64,000 bases of DNA from Pseudonocardia sp. TRM90224 (GCF_021245725.1 NZ_JAJGSX010000003.1:1-64000), one strand, 5' to 3'; counted from the first letter of the stretch, positions 18,479 to 28,816 are shown. A program made the numbers and translations. The notes: a model not told the origin generated them from the letters alone.

Positions 18479-18652
18479 GACCGCGGTACGAGTGTCGCCC
18501 GGAACGTACCGGGATGCGCGAACGCGTCACTCAGCGTTGACGGATCTTCGCCCGATCGTGCAGCGTCACGCCAATGTGGACGCCCTGCTCCAGATCGGGC
18601 CCGACACGCTGAGCGACACGCTTGACACGGGTGTCCAGTGCGGTGGCCACGA

Positions 18653-18801
18653 ACGTTGCCGGGTTGATCGCGTGATCCAGGCGGCGCGTCGCAAGGCGCC
18701 GCCCGCAGCTCAGACCGGGCGTCTTTGCAAGGGCGGCAACGCCGCGAGGCGTCGTCTGGGCGCGCGAGCGACCCGGTAGACGTTCGTGGCCGCCGCACTA
18801 G
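18653..18801. repeat. About 150-bp structured repeat, copy 1 (inverted copy at 37865-38014)
   Basis: Nearly identical, in inverted orientation, to 37865-38014, with only a few differences near the ends. It contains a perfect hairpin GGCGGCGC/GCGCCGCC, a GCGA-capped stem ACGCC/GGCGT, and an enclosing CAGAC/GTCTG pair. It ends one base before the stop of the nitroreductase gene and fills the second half of the gene-free stretch 18479-18801; the first half of that stretch shows nothing recognisable. Confidence 0.85.
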
Positions 18802-19446
18802 CTACCAGCGGTCGACGTGCAGGACGTTGTCGAGCGGTTCCCGATGGGCCGGCTTGAAGGTCTCGCCGGTGAAGTAGGCGGTGGGCAGCAGCACACCCTG
18901 ACGCACGTTCGGCGGGATGCCGAGCAGCTCCGAGATCTCCTGCTCGTACTTCAGGTGCAGCGTCGTCCACGCGGTGCCGAGCCCGCGGGCCCGCGCGGCG
19001 AGCTGGAAGCTCCACGCAGCGGGCAGCAACGATCCCCACAAGCCGGCCTGGTTGCCGTTCGGCAGCTCCGCGCTCGCCGTGATGCAGGCGAGGACGAGCA
19101 CCGGGACCTGACCCATGACCTCTGACAGGTAGACCGACGACGCACCGACCCGCACCGTCGCGGCCTGGCGCTCCTCGCTGCCCATCGCGGCGCGGGTGGC
19201 GTACCCGGACGAGTTGCGATAGGAGTCGAACGACTCCTTGTAGTAGGCGCCGATCTGCGCCTTCAGCTCGGCGTCGGTGACCACGATCCAGTGCCAACCC
19301 TGCAGGTTGCTGCCGGTCGGAGCCTGCAGCGCGACCTCGAGGGTCTCCCTGATCAGCTCCATCGGCACCGGCCGGTCGAGGTCGAGGCGCTTGCGCACGG
19401 AGCGGGTCGTCGTCAGCAGCTCGTCGGGGGTTAAGGGAAGCGTCAT
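18802..19446 (-). CDS. Nitroreductase-family FMN oxidoreductase
   Basis: Predicted flavin-dependent NAD(P)H oxidoreductase of the nitroreductase superfamily, 214 residues. TTTRSVRKRLDLDRPV is the FMN-phosphate binding start, ALQAPTGSNLQGWHWIVV the classic Ser/Asn-containing block, and ARARGLGTAWTTLHL the C-terminal flavin contact. Substrates of such enzymes include nitroaromatics, quinones and flavins; which applies here is not determinable. ATG 19446 (MTLPLTPDELL) is preferred to an upstream in-frame start. It is divergent from a MarR regulator with only 54 bases between, so it is a likely regulated target. Confidence 0.88.
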   Translation of the reverse strand: MTLPLTPDELLTTTRSVRKRLDLDRPVPMELIRETLEVALQAPTGSNLQGWHWIVVTDAELKAQIGAYYKESFDSYRNSSGYATRAAMGSEERQAATVRVGASSVYLSEVMGQVPVLVLACITASAELPNGNQAGLWGSLLPAAWSFQLAARARGLGTAWTTLHLKYEQEISELLGIPPNVRQGVLLPTAYFTGETFKPAHREPLDNVLHVDRW

Positions 19447-19500
19447 CGTTCGATCATGCCTCCCCACGGACGGCCCGTCACGGCACTAGTCTTCTGCCCC

Positions 19501-19950
19501 ATGACCACTGACGGTGACGCCGGCCCGGCACTCTTCCGCCTGGTCCGCTTCTGGTCGCGGCGATGGATGAACCAGACGTCCACGGGACTCACCGGCGACA
19601 TGCGCAACGTGCAGCACGTCCAGACGATCGAGGCCGTCGCGGCCGCCGGGCCGGACGCGACCGTCGCCGACGTCGCGCACCAGCTCGGCCTCGACCACTC
19701 CGGTGCGAGCCGGATGGTCCGCGACGCCACGCTCGCCGGCCACCTCGCCCGCGCCACCGCCGAGCACGACCGGCGCAGGGCGGCGCTGCAGCTCACCGAC
19801 GCCGGACAGAAACTGCTCACCGCGTCGCACGAGTGGCAGCGCGACACGTTCGAGCAGCTGACGGCGAGCTGGGCCGCCGAGGACCGCGAGCGGTTCGGCG
19901 GCTACCTCCGCCGGCTGGCGGACGAGGTGGCGCCACCAGCGGCCGGCTGA
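19501..19950 (+). CDS. MarR-family transcriptional regulator
   Basis: Winged-helix regulator of 149 residues, expected to act as a dimer. The DNA-binding part reads ATVADVAHQLGLDHSGASRMVRDATLAGHLARATAEHDRRRAALQLTDAG, with the wing Asp-Arg-Arg typical of MarR. ATG 19501 is preceded by TAGTCT 8 bases upstream, pointing to a leaderless transcript. It probably controls the divergent nitroreductase gene and itself through the 54-bp shared intergenic region; no clear operator palindrome was found there. A family-1 hairpin begins immediately after its stop codon. Confidence 0.88.
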   Translation: MTTDGDAGPALFRLVRFWSRRWMNQTSTGLTGDMRNVQHVQTIEAVAAAGPDATVADVAHQLGLDHSGASRMVRDATLAGHLARATAEHDRRRAALQLTDAGQKLLTASHEWQRDTFEQLTASWAAEDRERFGGYLRRLADEVAPPAAG

Positions 19951-19951
19951 C

Positions 19952-20012
19952 TTCCCCACCGTTTTGGGTGGATGCGCGCCGTTTCAGCGCGCATCCACCC
20001 AAAACGGTGGGG
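19952..20012. terminator. Family-1 hairpin, copy C (uninterrupted 26-bp stem)
   Basis: The arms pair without interruption from CCCC through the inner GCGCGC (26 bp), with the loop CGTTTCA. It starts 1 base after the MarR stop codon. In this copy the sequence between outer and inner stem (TGGAT/ATCCA) is also paired, unlike copies A and B. Confidence 0.8.
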
Positions 20013-20190
20013 AGATTTGGGCGGGTGAGGGGAAGGACGGTCCGTCCACCTGTAGACGCCCACCGTGCGGGCACTCGATTCCGACATTCAGGTGAGCTGT
20101 CACCCTGCACACTGCGAGAAGGGCATAGTTGCTCCCCATGGAGCGCCCCGGTGGTGAATGCATTTCGCCTTCAAAAGAGGCCAAGCCTCG

Positions 20191-20352
20191 ATGAAGGGAT
20201 CCCGAACTACTGGCATCGCGCTGTGCGTCTGCGGCTTCTTGACGCTGCTCGCGAACTTGCTGAGCCCGAACTGGCCGGACAGCTCGTGGCGACCAGCCTT
20301 CATCGTTCTCGCGATCCTCCTCGTACTGGGAGGCGTGTTCACACTCTCCTGA
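20191..20352 (+). CDS. Small two-helix membrane protein, hypothetical
   Basis: Predicted 53-residue protein with two hydrophobic segments (TGIALCVCGFLTLLANLL and AFIVLAILLVLGGVFTL) separated by a short polar loop. No ribosome-binding site is convincing and an in-frame ATG at 20158 could add 11 residues. The hydrophobic pattern and codon third-position G+C are consistent with a gene, but chance is possible. No family was recognised. The DNA before it (20013-20190) shows nothing else. Confidence 0.35.
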   Translation: MKGSRTTGIALCVCGFLTLLANLLSPNWPDSSWRPAFIVLAILLVLGGVFTLS

Positions 20353-20475
20353 CCGTTTCCTACTCATCGCGCCCGAGTCCCACGTGTCAGCGCGCGAGTC
20401 TCTCGTTCGAGACGCCTGGTTGCGCCCATCCCCACCACCGGAATACGGGGAGACGCCCACCGAAAAGGGCGCCCG

Positions 20476-20600
20476 CCGGAACGTGGGACTCGCCAACCGG
20501 AACGGGGAACTCGCCTGCCGGAACGTGGGACTCGCGCGCGGAAACGGGGGACACGCCCGCTGGAGTGGGGGCTCGCCTGCGGGGACGGGGGACTCGCGGG
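20476..20600 (+). repeat. Six degenerate 21-bp direct repeats upstream of emb
   Basis: Six imperfect head-to-tail units of about 21 bases follow the pattern CCGGAACGTGGGACTCGCCNN, the last ending 17 bases before the emb start codon. Period and phase are nearly constant (one unit is 20 bases). About 90 bases further upstream the inverted motif CGAGTCCCACG occurs once. The rest of 20353-20616 has no gene. Confidence 0.8.
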
Positions 20601-20616
20601 TCACTAGGCTGCGCCC

Positions 20617-23391
20617 GTGCGCGTGCTGGTGTTCGGGCTGGTGGCGCTGGTCGCAGCGGTGGCGTTCCCGCTTGCCCCGGTGGAGCAGCCCGTCGCCACG
20701 TACTCGTGGTCCGCTACCGACGGGCCGGCTGCGATCCCGCTCATGCCTTACCAGCCCGCGCGGCTGGAGGTGCGGTTCGAGTGCGCGACGCTGCGGGGTG
20801 TGCAGGGCACCGTCTTCGCCACCGTGCCGCGGGTCGTCGACCCGGCCGCGGAGCCGCTGGCCGGGCTCACGATCACCGCTCGCGACGGGTCCGTGCAGGT
20901 CACGAGCGCCGGCGTCGACCTGGGCGCTGCCCCACTGCCTGCCGGCGACTGCGCGGCGACGTTCACGTCCGATCCCGCACGAACCGCGCTGGTCGTCGAC
21001 GGGATGCCGGTCGTCGACAGGGCGGGCGACCTCCGCCCGGACGTCGCCGGCGCGTTCAGCGACCTGAGCGGCGCCGCCGTCGCCGCGACGATCACCACCG
21101 ACACCCGCTTCCAGACGACGATCTCGCCGCTCAAGCTCGCGATCGGCGTGATCGCGCTGGCCGCGCTCGCCGGCATGCTGATCTCGCTCGGCCGCGGCGA
21201 GCGGCGGGTGCGGCTGCTCCCCCGCGGCTGGTGGCGCCCCCGCCCGGTCGACGCCGCGGTCGCCGGCGTGCTCGCCGTCTGGTGGGTCGTCGGCTCCGCG
21301 ACGGTCGACGACGGCTACATCGCCGGGATCGTCCGCAGCCGCGGCACCAACGGGCTGATCGGCAACCTCTACCGCTGGCTCAACGCCCCCGAAGCGCCCT
21401 TCAGCTGGGTGTACGAGCTGTACCACCTGTGGTCGCTCGCCTCGCCGACCGCGGCGTGGATGCGCCTGCCCTCGACGCTGCTGGGCCTGACCTGTTGGTG
21501 GCTGCTCTCCCGCGCGGTGCTGCCCCGCATCACCCGTCACCGGTGGGCGTCCTGGCTGGCGGCGCTGGCGTTCGCGGCGTGGTGGGTGCCGTTCAACCTG
21601 GGGCTGCGCCCGGAGCCGTGGGTGGCCGTCGGGGCCCTCGCGGTGTACGCGATCGTCGAGCGGGCCGTCGCCACCCGCCGGCTCCGCCCCCTCGCGTCCG
21701 CGCTGGTCGTAGCAACGGCGACGGCCGCGGTGACGCCCGGCGGCCTCGTCGCGTTCGCCCCCTTCCTGGCGTCCGCGGTCCCGTTGCTCCGCCTGCTCCG
21801 TCTGCAACGCGGCCTTCCACTCATGGCCGTCCTGCTCGCAGCTCCGGCATCGGCGCTCCTGCTCATGGCGCACGACCAGAGCGCCGCGGCGATCGTCGAG
21901 GCGATCCGGGTCCGCGCTGTGATCGGTGGCGGGCTGCAGTGGTACGAGGAGTTCGAGCGCTACGCGGCGCTGCTCGCGCCGCTCGACTTCCAAGGCGCGC
22001 TCGGCCGTCGGGCCGCCGTCCTGTTCACGCTGCTCGCTGCGGCCGGCGCGCTCCTGCACAGGACGCCCGGCATCCCGCACGGCCCCGCCAGGAGGCTCGT
22101 GCTCACCTTCCTGATCAGCCTCGCCGCGCTGGCCTTCACCCCGACGAAGTGGACGCAGCACTTCGGGGTGCTCGCGGGTATCGGCGCCGCGGTGCTCGTG
22201 CTCGGGCTGGTCACGTTCGCCCGTGCGCACCTCGGCGCCCTCGCCGCGGTGACCGCGACGGCCGCGGTGGTGCTGAGCGGCGCGAACGTGTGGCCGTACG
22301 CGGCGAACTGGTTCGAGCCGACGTTCAGCACGACCCCGCCGCGCGTGCTCGGCGTCCCGGTCTCGACGATCGTCATCGTCGGCGGCGGCGCCGCGGTGCT
22401 CTGGCTGGCCGGCCGAGAAGCGTGGCGGCGCGCCGGCGGGCGAGGTCGCAGCGACCGCATGCCTTCCGCGGCCTCCGTGACCGCCCTCGTGATCGCGCTC
22501 GCGCTGACGTTGCAGGTCGGCGGGTTCGTGAAGGTCGCGGTCGACCACCCCGACGGCTACACACCCGCGGCCGATACCTTGGCGGCGCTCGGCGGCGAGC
22601 CGTGCGGTGCCCAGCCGCTGCTCTCGGTCGAGACCGATCCCATGGCGGGCCTGCTGCAGCAACGTCCCGGCCCGCGGACACCCGGCGTCGTCCCGGTCGA
22701 CATCGGCGGCACGACACTGCCCGGCATCGCCGCGACCGGCCCGTTCGAGACCGCGTGGTTCGAGCTCGCGCCGGGCCCGCTGCCCGTGGTGGTCACCGCG
22801 GTCGGGCGCAGCGACGCCGTCTCCGTCGAGTTCGCCAAGGGTGGCCAGCCAGCCGGACGTCGCACGCTGCGGATCGACAGCACCGCGCCGCTCGACCTCC
22901 GGGTCATGATCCCGTCCGGCGCGGACGCCGTCCGGCTCGTCGGGGCCGGCCCGGCAGCCCGACCCGCGTTGGTCTCGTTGCCCCGGGTGCCCCGGCTCAC
23001 CCCGATGCTCGACGTCCTCCCGCCGGGCAGCACCGCGATGCTCGACTGGCCGGTCGCCTTCCTCTTCCCCTGCCTCACGCCCGCCGCCCTCGGCCCGGGC
23101 ACGGCGACGCTCCCGCGGTGGCGAGTGGCACCCCCGCAGAGCGACGATTCCGCCGGGATCACCTATTCGCCAGGTTTCGGGGGTCCATTTGCCGCATCGC
23201 GGCTGCTGGTCACCGAACGCCGGATGGCGACGTTCCTGCGCGGCGACCCGATGCGCGACGCCGTGCAGCTGCGCGCCTGGCTCCCGATCGTGCCGCTGGT
23301 CGAGCCGACGCCGGATGTGGCTGGTCGCAGCGTCGCCGGCACCGCGTTCGACGGACAGCCACGGGTTCCCGGACACGACACGCCTGGGTGA
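20617..23391 (+). CDS. emb: Arabinosyltransferase of the Emb family (GT53)
   Basis: Large membrane GT-C transferase, 924 residues, that would polymerise arabinan from decaprenylphosphoryl-arabinose outside the membrane. The N-terminal helix and jelly-roll-like soluble part precede the catalytic loop TVDDGYIAGIV (Asp231-Asp232, the metal/donor site of Emb proteins), then NLYRWLNAPEAPFSWVYELY, which is diagnostic of the family. Some dozen membrane helices follow, and the C-terminal carbohydrate-binding domain includes LVTERRMATFLRGDPMRDAVQLRAW. At 924 residues it is shorter than the roughly 1,100 of mycobacterial EmbA/B/C, and only one copy is present, without adjacent aftA. GTG start. Confidence 0.92.
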   Translation: MRVLVFGLVALVAAVAFPLAPVEQPVATYSWSATDGPAAIPLMPYQPARLEVRFECATLRGVQGTVFATVPRVVDPAAEPLAGLTITARDGSVQVTSAGVDLGAAPLPAGDCAATFTSDPARTALVVDGMPVVDRAGDLRPDVAGAFSDLSGAAVAATITTDTRFQTTISPLKLAIGVIALAALAGMLISLGRGERRVRLLPRGWWRPRPVDAAVAGVLAVWWVVGSATVDDGYIAGIVRSRGTNGLIGNLYRWLNAPEAPFSWVYELYHLWSLASPTAAWMRLPSTLLGLTCWWLLSRAVLPRITRHRWASWLAALAFAAWWVPFNLGLRPEPWVAVGALAVYAIVERAVATRRLRPLASALVVATATAAVTPGGLVAFAPFLASAVPLLRLLRLQRGLPLMAVLLAAPASALLLMAHDQSAAAIVEAIRVRAVIGGGLQWYEEFERYAALLAPLDFQGALGRRAAVLFTLLAAAGALLHRTPGIPHGPARRLVLTFLISLAALAFTPTKWTQHFGVLAGIGAAVLVLGLVTFARAHLGALAAVTATAAVVLSGANVWPYAANWFEPTFSTTPPRVLGVPVSTIVIVGGGAAVLWLAGREAWRRAGGRGRSDRMPSAASVTALVIALALTLQVGGFVKVAVDHPDGYTPAADTLAALGGEPCGAQPLLSVETDPMAGLLQQRPGPRTPGVVPVDIGGTTLPGIAATGPFETAWFELAPGPLPVVVTAVGRSDAVSVEFAKGGQPAGRRTLRIDSTAPLDLRVMIPSGADAVRLVGAGPAARPALVSLPRVPRLTPMLDVLPPGSTAMLDWPVAFLFPCLTPAALGPGTATLPRWRVAPPQSDDSAGITYSPGFGGPFAASRLLVTERRMATFLRGDPMRDAVQLRAWLPIVPLVEPTPDVAGRSVAGTAFDGQPRVPGHDTPG

Positions 23392-23478
23392 CCCCCCGCA
23401 ACGGGTTCGTCGAATGCCGCCATCACAATGGAGCAGTACGGGCCCAGCCATGCATCCGACCGGAGGACGGCCGCTTCC

Positions 23479-25410
23479 ATGCTTCGCACACCGGACAGCA
23501 CGGACACGTCGGTGAACCCACCGGCTCCAGCGGAGCGGCACGAGCCGGATGAGAGCGAAGGGCCTGCGCGTCTGCTCGCGCAACGCGGGCTGTTCTACGG
23601 CCCCTCGTCGCTCGTCCCCGAGGACCTGTACTCACGCGTCGAGCGCGGTGCCGCCGAGCGCGACCGCACGGGCGTCCGGATCGAGCCCAACAGCCTGGTC
23701 AGCACCAACACGTACTTCGGGCGCTTCCACGCCACCTACTGGCAGCGCTGGACGGCCGCCACCGAGGTCGAGGTCGACGCCGTCGTGTCCGGCACCGGTC
23801 GCGTGCGACTGATGGCGTCCGACACCAACAAGGTCTGGCGCATCGTCGCGGCGGCCGAGCTCACCGACGCCAAGGAGCGCCACGTCCGGCTGGTCGGGCG
23901 CATCGACCGCTTCGTCGACGGCGGCGGGATGTGGCTGGAGCTCGCCACCGAGACCGGCGAGCTCTCGGTCACCGACGTCCGGTGGAGCGTCGCCACCGAG
24001 CGTCCGCTCGCCCGCACCGACGTCGTGATCTGCACGTTCAACCGTGTGGACGACTGCCTAAACACCATGCAGGCGCTCGCCGACGACCCGCTCGCGCTCT
24101 CGCGCGTCGGCACGATCCACGTCGTCGACCAGGGCAACGACACGCTCGAGTCGCGGCCGCGGTTCGCCGGTGTCGCCGCCGCGCTCGGCGAGCAGCTGAA
24201 CTACGTCCGCCAGCCCAACCTCGGCGGCGCGGCCGGTTTCACGCGCGGCATCTTCAACGCGATGGCCGGCGAGCCGCACGAGCAGGCCGACATCATCATC
24301 ATGGACGACGACGTCCTGCTCGAGCCGGAGATCCTGATCCGCCTCACCGGGTTCGCCGCCAGCACGACGCACCCGACGATCGTCGGCGGGCAGATGCTGA
24401 ACCTCCTGCACCCCGCTCAGCTGCACATTTCGGCGGAGTACGCCGACATCGAGCTGCTGCGGGTCGGCATCCCGATGCCGGGCGCGCTGCACGAGGCCAA
24501 CCTGCTCGGCGTCGACAAGGAGGGCTTGCCCGTCAACCAGGAGCGGCGGGTCGACACCGAGTACAACGGCTGGTGGTCGTGCCTGATCCCGGCCGCGATC
24601 GTGCGGGCGATCGGCTACCCGCTCCCCCTGTTCTTCCAGTGGGACGACGTCGAGTTCGGCTACCGCGCACGAGCGGCCGGGTTCCCGACCGTCTCGCTGC
24701 CGGGGGCCGGCGTGTGGCACGCCGACTTCGGGTGGAAGGACTGGGACGAGTGGCACCGGTACTTCAACATGCGCAACGGCCTCATCACCGCCGCGCTGCA
24801 CACCGGCTTCTCGACCAGGCGGATCGTCGGCAGGCTCAGCCAGACGCTCTCGCACTACCTCGTCTCGATGCACTACGGCCTCTCGGCCACGATGCTCACC
24901 GCGATCGAGGACTTCCTGAAGGGTCCGGAGATCCTGCATGACGGCTCGGCGGCCGCCGCCGCGGAGATCCGTCGCATCCGGGCCGCGTACCCGGAGACCG
25001 TCATGCACCCGATGCGCGAGGTCGGCGGCGACAAGAAGGACTTCCGCGAGGTGCAGGTCGTCCGCGCGGCCAACCCGCCCGGCCGGCCGAACCTGACCTG
25101 GCTCAAGCGGCTCGCGTTCCTGCTGCTGGAGCGGGCGCCGCACCGCACGGGCTTCGTCCCGGCCGGCGACGCGCACTGGTGGCACGTCTCGACGTTCGAG
25201 AAGGCGCTGGTCGCAGACATGTCCGAGCAGGGCTTCCGGGTGCGCACCCGCGACCGCAAGCTTGCGCTGCAGCTGGCCCGGCGCGGCGCGCGCGTCATGC
25301 GCAGGCTTGCCGTCGAGGGGCCGGGCGTGGCCGCGCGCTACCGGGCGGAGATGGGCAACCTGACCAGCCGCGCCAACTGGGCCCGCCTCTACGGCGTCGA
25401 CGACCAGTAG
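23479..25410 (+). CDS. GlfT2-like galactofuranosyltransferase paralogue
   Basis: GT2-family protein of 643 residues with the full GlfT2 architecture. It has an N-terminal beta domain (TYFGRFHATYWQRWTAATEVEV), a GT-A domain (VVICTFNRVDDCLNTM, RQPNLGGAAGFTRG), metal site MDDDVLLEP at 276-278, catalytic WDDVEFG at 388, metal-binding His414 in VWHADF, and a helical C-terminus. It is clearly related to, but diverged from, the true glfT2 that faces it at 25485-27491. It may add galactofuranose in another linkage or to another acceptor; that is inference. ATG 23479 is chosen because GGAGGA lies upstream; ATG 23428 is possible. Confidence 0.85.
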   Translation: MLRTPDSTDTSVNPPAPAERHEPDESEGPARLLAQRGLFYGPSSLVPEDLYSRVERGAAERDRTGVRIEPNSLVSTNTYFGRFHATYWQRWTAATEVEVDAVVSGTGRVRLMASDTNKVWRIVAAAELTDAKERHVRLVGRIDRFVDGGGMWLELATETGELSVTDVRWSVATERPLARTDVVICTFNRVDDCLNTMQALADDPLALSRVGTIHVVDQGNDTLESRPRFAGVAAALGEQLNYVRQPNLGGAAGFTRGIFNAMAGEPHEQADIIIMDDDVLLEPEILIRLTGFAASTTHPTIVGGQMLNLLHPAQLHISAEYADIELLRVGIPMPGALHEANLLGVDKEGLPVNQERRVDTEYNGWWSCLIPAAIVRAIGYPLPLFFQWDDVEFGYRARAAGFPTVSLPGAGVWHADFGWKDWDEWHRYFNMRNGLITAALHTGFSTRRIVGRLSQTLSHYLVSMHYGLSATMLTAIEDFLKGPEILHDGSAAAAAEIRRIRAAYPETVMHPMREVGGDKKDFREVQVVRAANPPGRPNLTWLKRLAFLLLERAPHRTGFVPAGDAHWWHVSTFEKALVADMSEQGFRVRTRDRKLALQLARRGARVMRRLAVEGPGVAARYRAEMGNLTSRANWARLYGVDDQ

Positions 25411-25414
25411 AAGG

Positions 25415-25476
25415 TCCCCACCGTTTTGCCAACTTGCACACCCGCAAGGGCGTGCAGGTTGGCAAAACGGTGGGGA
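25415..25476. terminator. Family-1 hairpin, copy D (between convergent GlfT2 genes)
   Basis: Outer stem CCCCACCGTTTTGCCAACTTGCAC paired with GTGCAGGTTGGCAAAACGGTGGGG, so bases that differ from other copies differ on both arms. It fills the 74 bases between two convergent stop codons and can serve both transcripts. Confidence 0.8.
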
Positions 25477-25484
25477 AGTTCGGG

Positions 25485-27491
25485 CTACTCCTGCTCGGCG
25501 GCCGGCTGGAAGATGCGCTTGTTCCACTCTTCGCGGCTGGTGAGGGTGGCGTCGGCGGCGCGGTAGGTGCCGCGCAGCTCCGGCCACCGCCTTCCAACCT
25601 CACGCAGCTGCTCGAACGAACGCTTGAGCATCACGCGGAACAGCTGCGGATCGCGCCGCCGGAACGTCACACCGCGCCCATCGGGTGTCGTGACGGTCGC
25701 CGAGTCGAGCAGCGACAGGATGAACCACTGCGCCTGCCGCGACGGCACGTTGCGCTGCGGCACGACGTGATGCGCCGGGTCGGGCTTCTTCAGGTTGTGC
25801 ACGACGCTGCGGGCGAGGCCCTTCAGGATCGCGACCTTGCCCTTCGGCGGGTCGGGGAACGCCTGCGCCGCGAGCGCGTCGAGCTCGGAGAGCGGCACCT
25901 GCGTCGCCGAGTCGAGCGGGCGCCCGTCGTCGTACTCGGCCCGCTTGGCGCGGATCTGCCCGAGGATGGTCGGCAGGTTGCGGAACAGCTCGTCGGGGCC
26001 CGCGAGGAAGTCGCGCAGCGCCATCTCCTGCAGCGCGACGGCCGAGTACTCCATCAGCATCAGGTGCCGCAGCGTCCGCTTGAACGTGTCGACGACCAGC
26101 GCGCGCGGGTTGTCCGGCCCGCGCAGCGCGGCGGCGACGTACCGGTTGCGGTAGTGGAAGTACGCCTGCCAGTCGCTGGTGTCGTCCTTCTCCATGAACG
26201 ACATGTGCCAAATCGCGATGCCGGGCACGGTCGCCGTGCGGTAGCCCTTCGCGCGGGCGCGCAGGCCGTACTCGGCGTCGTCCCACTTGATGAAGAGCGG
26301 CAGCGGCATGCCGACGTCCTCGGCCACCTCGCGCGGGATCAAGCACATCCACCACGCGTTGTAGTCGACGTCGGTGCGCCGGTGCAGCCACGGCGTCTGG
26401 CGCAGCGTGCGGTCGGCGAGGTCGTGGTGCGGCTCGGTGCCGGGTGCGTTGCGCCAGAGGAACGCGTTGCGGTCGACGACCTCGCCCATCGTGGAGAGCT
26501 GCGAGCGCACCTGCAGCGAGAGCATCTGCCCGCCGACGAGCATCGGCTCGCGCGCGTGGCGGGAGAACGCGACGGCCCGCAGGATCGAGTCGGGCTCCAG
26601 CAGGATGTCGTCGTCCATGTACAGGATCTGGGCGCAGTCGGTGTTCTCCAGCGCCTCGTACATGATCCGCGCGTAGCCGCCGGAACCGCCGAGGTTGGGC
26701 TGGTCGACGATCCGCAGCCTTTCGCCGAGCACAGCCGCCGCGGCCTCGAACCCCGGCTCGTCGCGCACCTTCTTCGTGCCCTGGTCGGGCACGATCACTG
26801 CGATGACGGACGCGAGCACGTCGGGGTCGGAGCCGATCGCGGTGAGCGTCGCGACGGCGTCGGCCGGCCGGTTGAACGTCGGCATGCCGATGGCGACGGC
26901 CGCGCGGCCCGGCGCCGGCACACCCGCGTACCAGCCGCCCGCGTGCAGGGTGAGCGAGCCGGTGTCGGTGGTGAGGTCGAACCAGTACCAGCCGCCGTCC
27001 TCGAACGGCCGCAGGTCGAGCGTCATCTCGACGTGCTGCCGGCCGGTGCCGCGCACCAGCTCGCCGCGCTCGAAGATGTGCGAGCCGTCGGCCTTGGTGC
27101 GGTAGACGTCGACCCGGCCGTGGCCCTCCAGCTCGAGCCGCAGGTGCACCTCGGTCAGCGCGCTCCAACGCCGCCAGTAGCTCGCCGGGAACGCGTTGAA
27201 GTACGCCCCGAACGACACCTCGCTCGCCTCACGCACCTCAGCGGACGTCCGCGAGGTGGCGTGCAAACGGCGGGCGCCGATCGACGAGCCGGAGAGGTTG
27301 ACGACCTTCTCGACCGGCACGCCGGGGGCCGACGGCATCACCGTCAGCCGGATGCCCGTCCGCTCGTCCATGTAGAGGGAGCGCACGCTCATCGGGTCGC
27401 CGGTGCGCGGCAGGATCACGCGCTGCAGGAGGCTGCTGGCGGCGGGTTCTTCGACCGGGGTCGGCACGGGCTGCTCGATGGTCTGCGTCAT
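25485..27491 (-). CDS. glfT2: Galactofuranosyltransferase GlfT2 (Rv3808c type)
   Basis: Bifunctional processive transferase that elongates the galactan with alternating beta-1,5 and beta-1,6 galactofuranose residues, 668 residues (637 in M. tuberculosis). Conserved landmarks in order: LLQRVILPRTGDPMSVRSLYM, SEVSFGAYFNAFPASYWRRW, GRVDVYRTKADG, FEDGGWYWFDLTTDT, GMPTFNRPADAV, DQPNLGGSGGYARIMYEALENTDC, MDDDILLEPDS (Asp293-295, Mn/UDP), WDDAEYG (403-409, catalytic Asp405), AIWHM (metal His) and WQAYFHYRNR. It begins 11 bases after glf, forming the same glf-glfT2 operon as Rv3809c-Rv3808c. Confidence 0.96.
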   Translation of the reverse strand: MTQTIEQPVPTPVEEPAASSLLQRVILPRTGDPMSVRSLYMDERTGIRLTVMPSAPGVPVEKVVNLSGSSIGARRLHATSRTSAEVREASEVSFGAYFNAFPASYWRRWSALTEVHLRLELEGHGRVDVYRTKADGSHIFERGELVRGTGRQHVEMTLDLRPFEDGGWYWFDLTTDTGSLTLHAGGWYAGVPAPGRAAVAIGMPTFNRPADAVATLTAIGSDPDVLASVIAVIVPDQGTKKVRDEPGFEAAAAVLGERLRIVDQPNLGGSGGYARIMYEALENTDCAQILYMDDDILLEPDSILRAVAFSRHAREPMLVGGQMLSLQVRSQLSTMGEVVDRNAFLWRNAPGTEPHHDLADRTLRQTPWLHRRTDVDYNAWWMCLIPREVAEDVGMPLPLFIKWDDAEYGLRARAKGYRTATVPGIAIWHMSFMEKDDTSDWQAYFHYRNRYVAAALRGPDNPRALVVDTFKRTLRHLMLMEYSAVALQEMALRDFLAGPDELFRNLPTILGQIRAKRAEYDDGRPLDSATQVPLSELDALAAQAFPDPPKGKVAILKGLARSVVHNLKKPDPAHHVVPQRNVPSRQAQWFILSLLDSATVTTPDGRGVTFRRRDPQLFRVMLKRSFEQLREVGRRWPELRGTYRAADATLTSREEWNKRIFQPAAEQE

Positions 27492-27502
27492 GTGGTGCTG
27501 TC

Positions 27503-28765
<1,263 letters not shown>

Positions 28766-28816
28766 TCATGCGTGTCGCCACCGTCATCGTCGCTGGTCTG
28801 TCTAGTGTCCATGGCC

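Noticed and set aside
18216..18798. Open frames in both strands containing GRLCKGG / RPCKDARSEL peptides, repeated near 37900
   Set aside because: The shared peptides come from the 150-bp structured repeat at both places, not from related proteins.
20476..20600. Minisatellite inside a coding region
   Set aside because: The frame reading through it contains no other protein-like features and ends in emb in another phase; the array is intergenic.
19984..23583. Very long open frame (about 1,199 codons) on the minus strand opposite emb
   Set aside because: Its translation is Arg/Gly/Ala/Asp/His-rich with no domain and lies antisense to the clear Emb protein; high G+C creates such frames.
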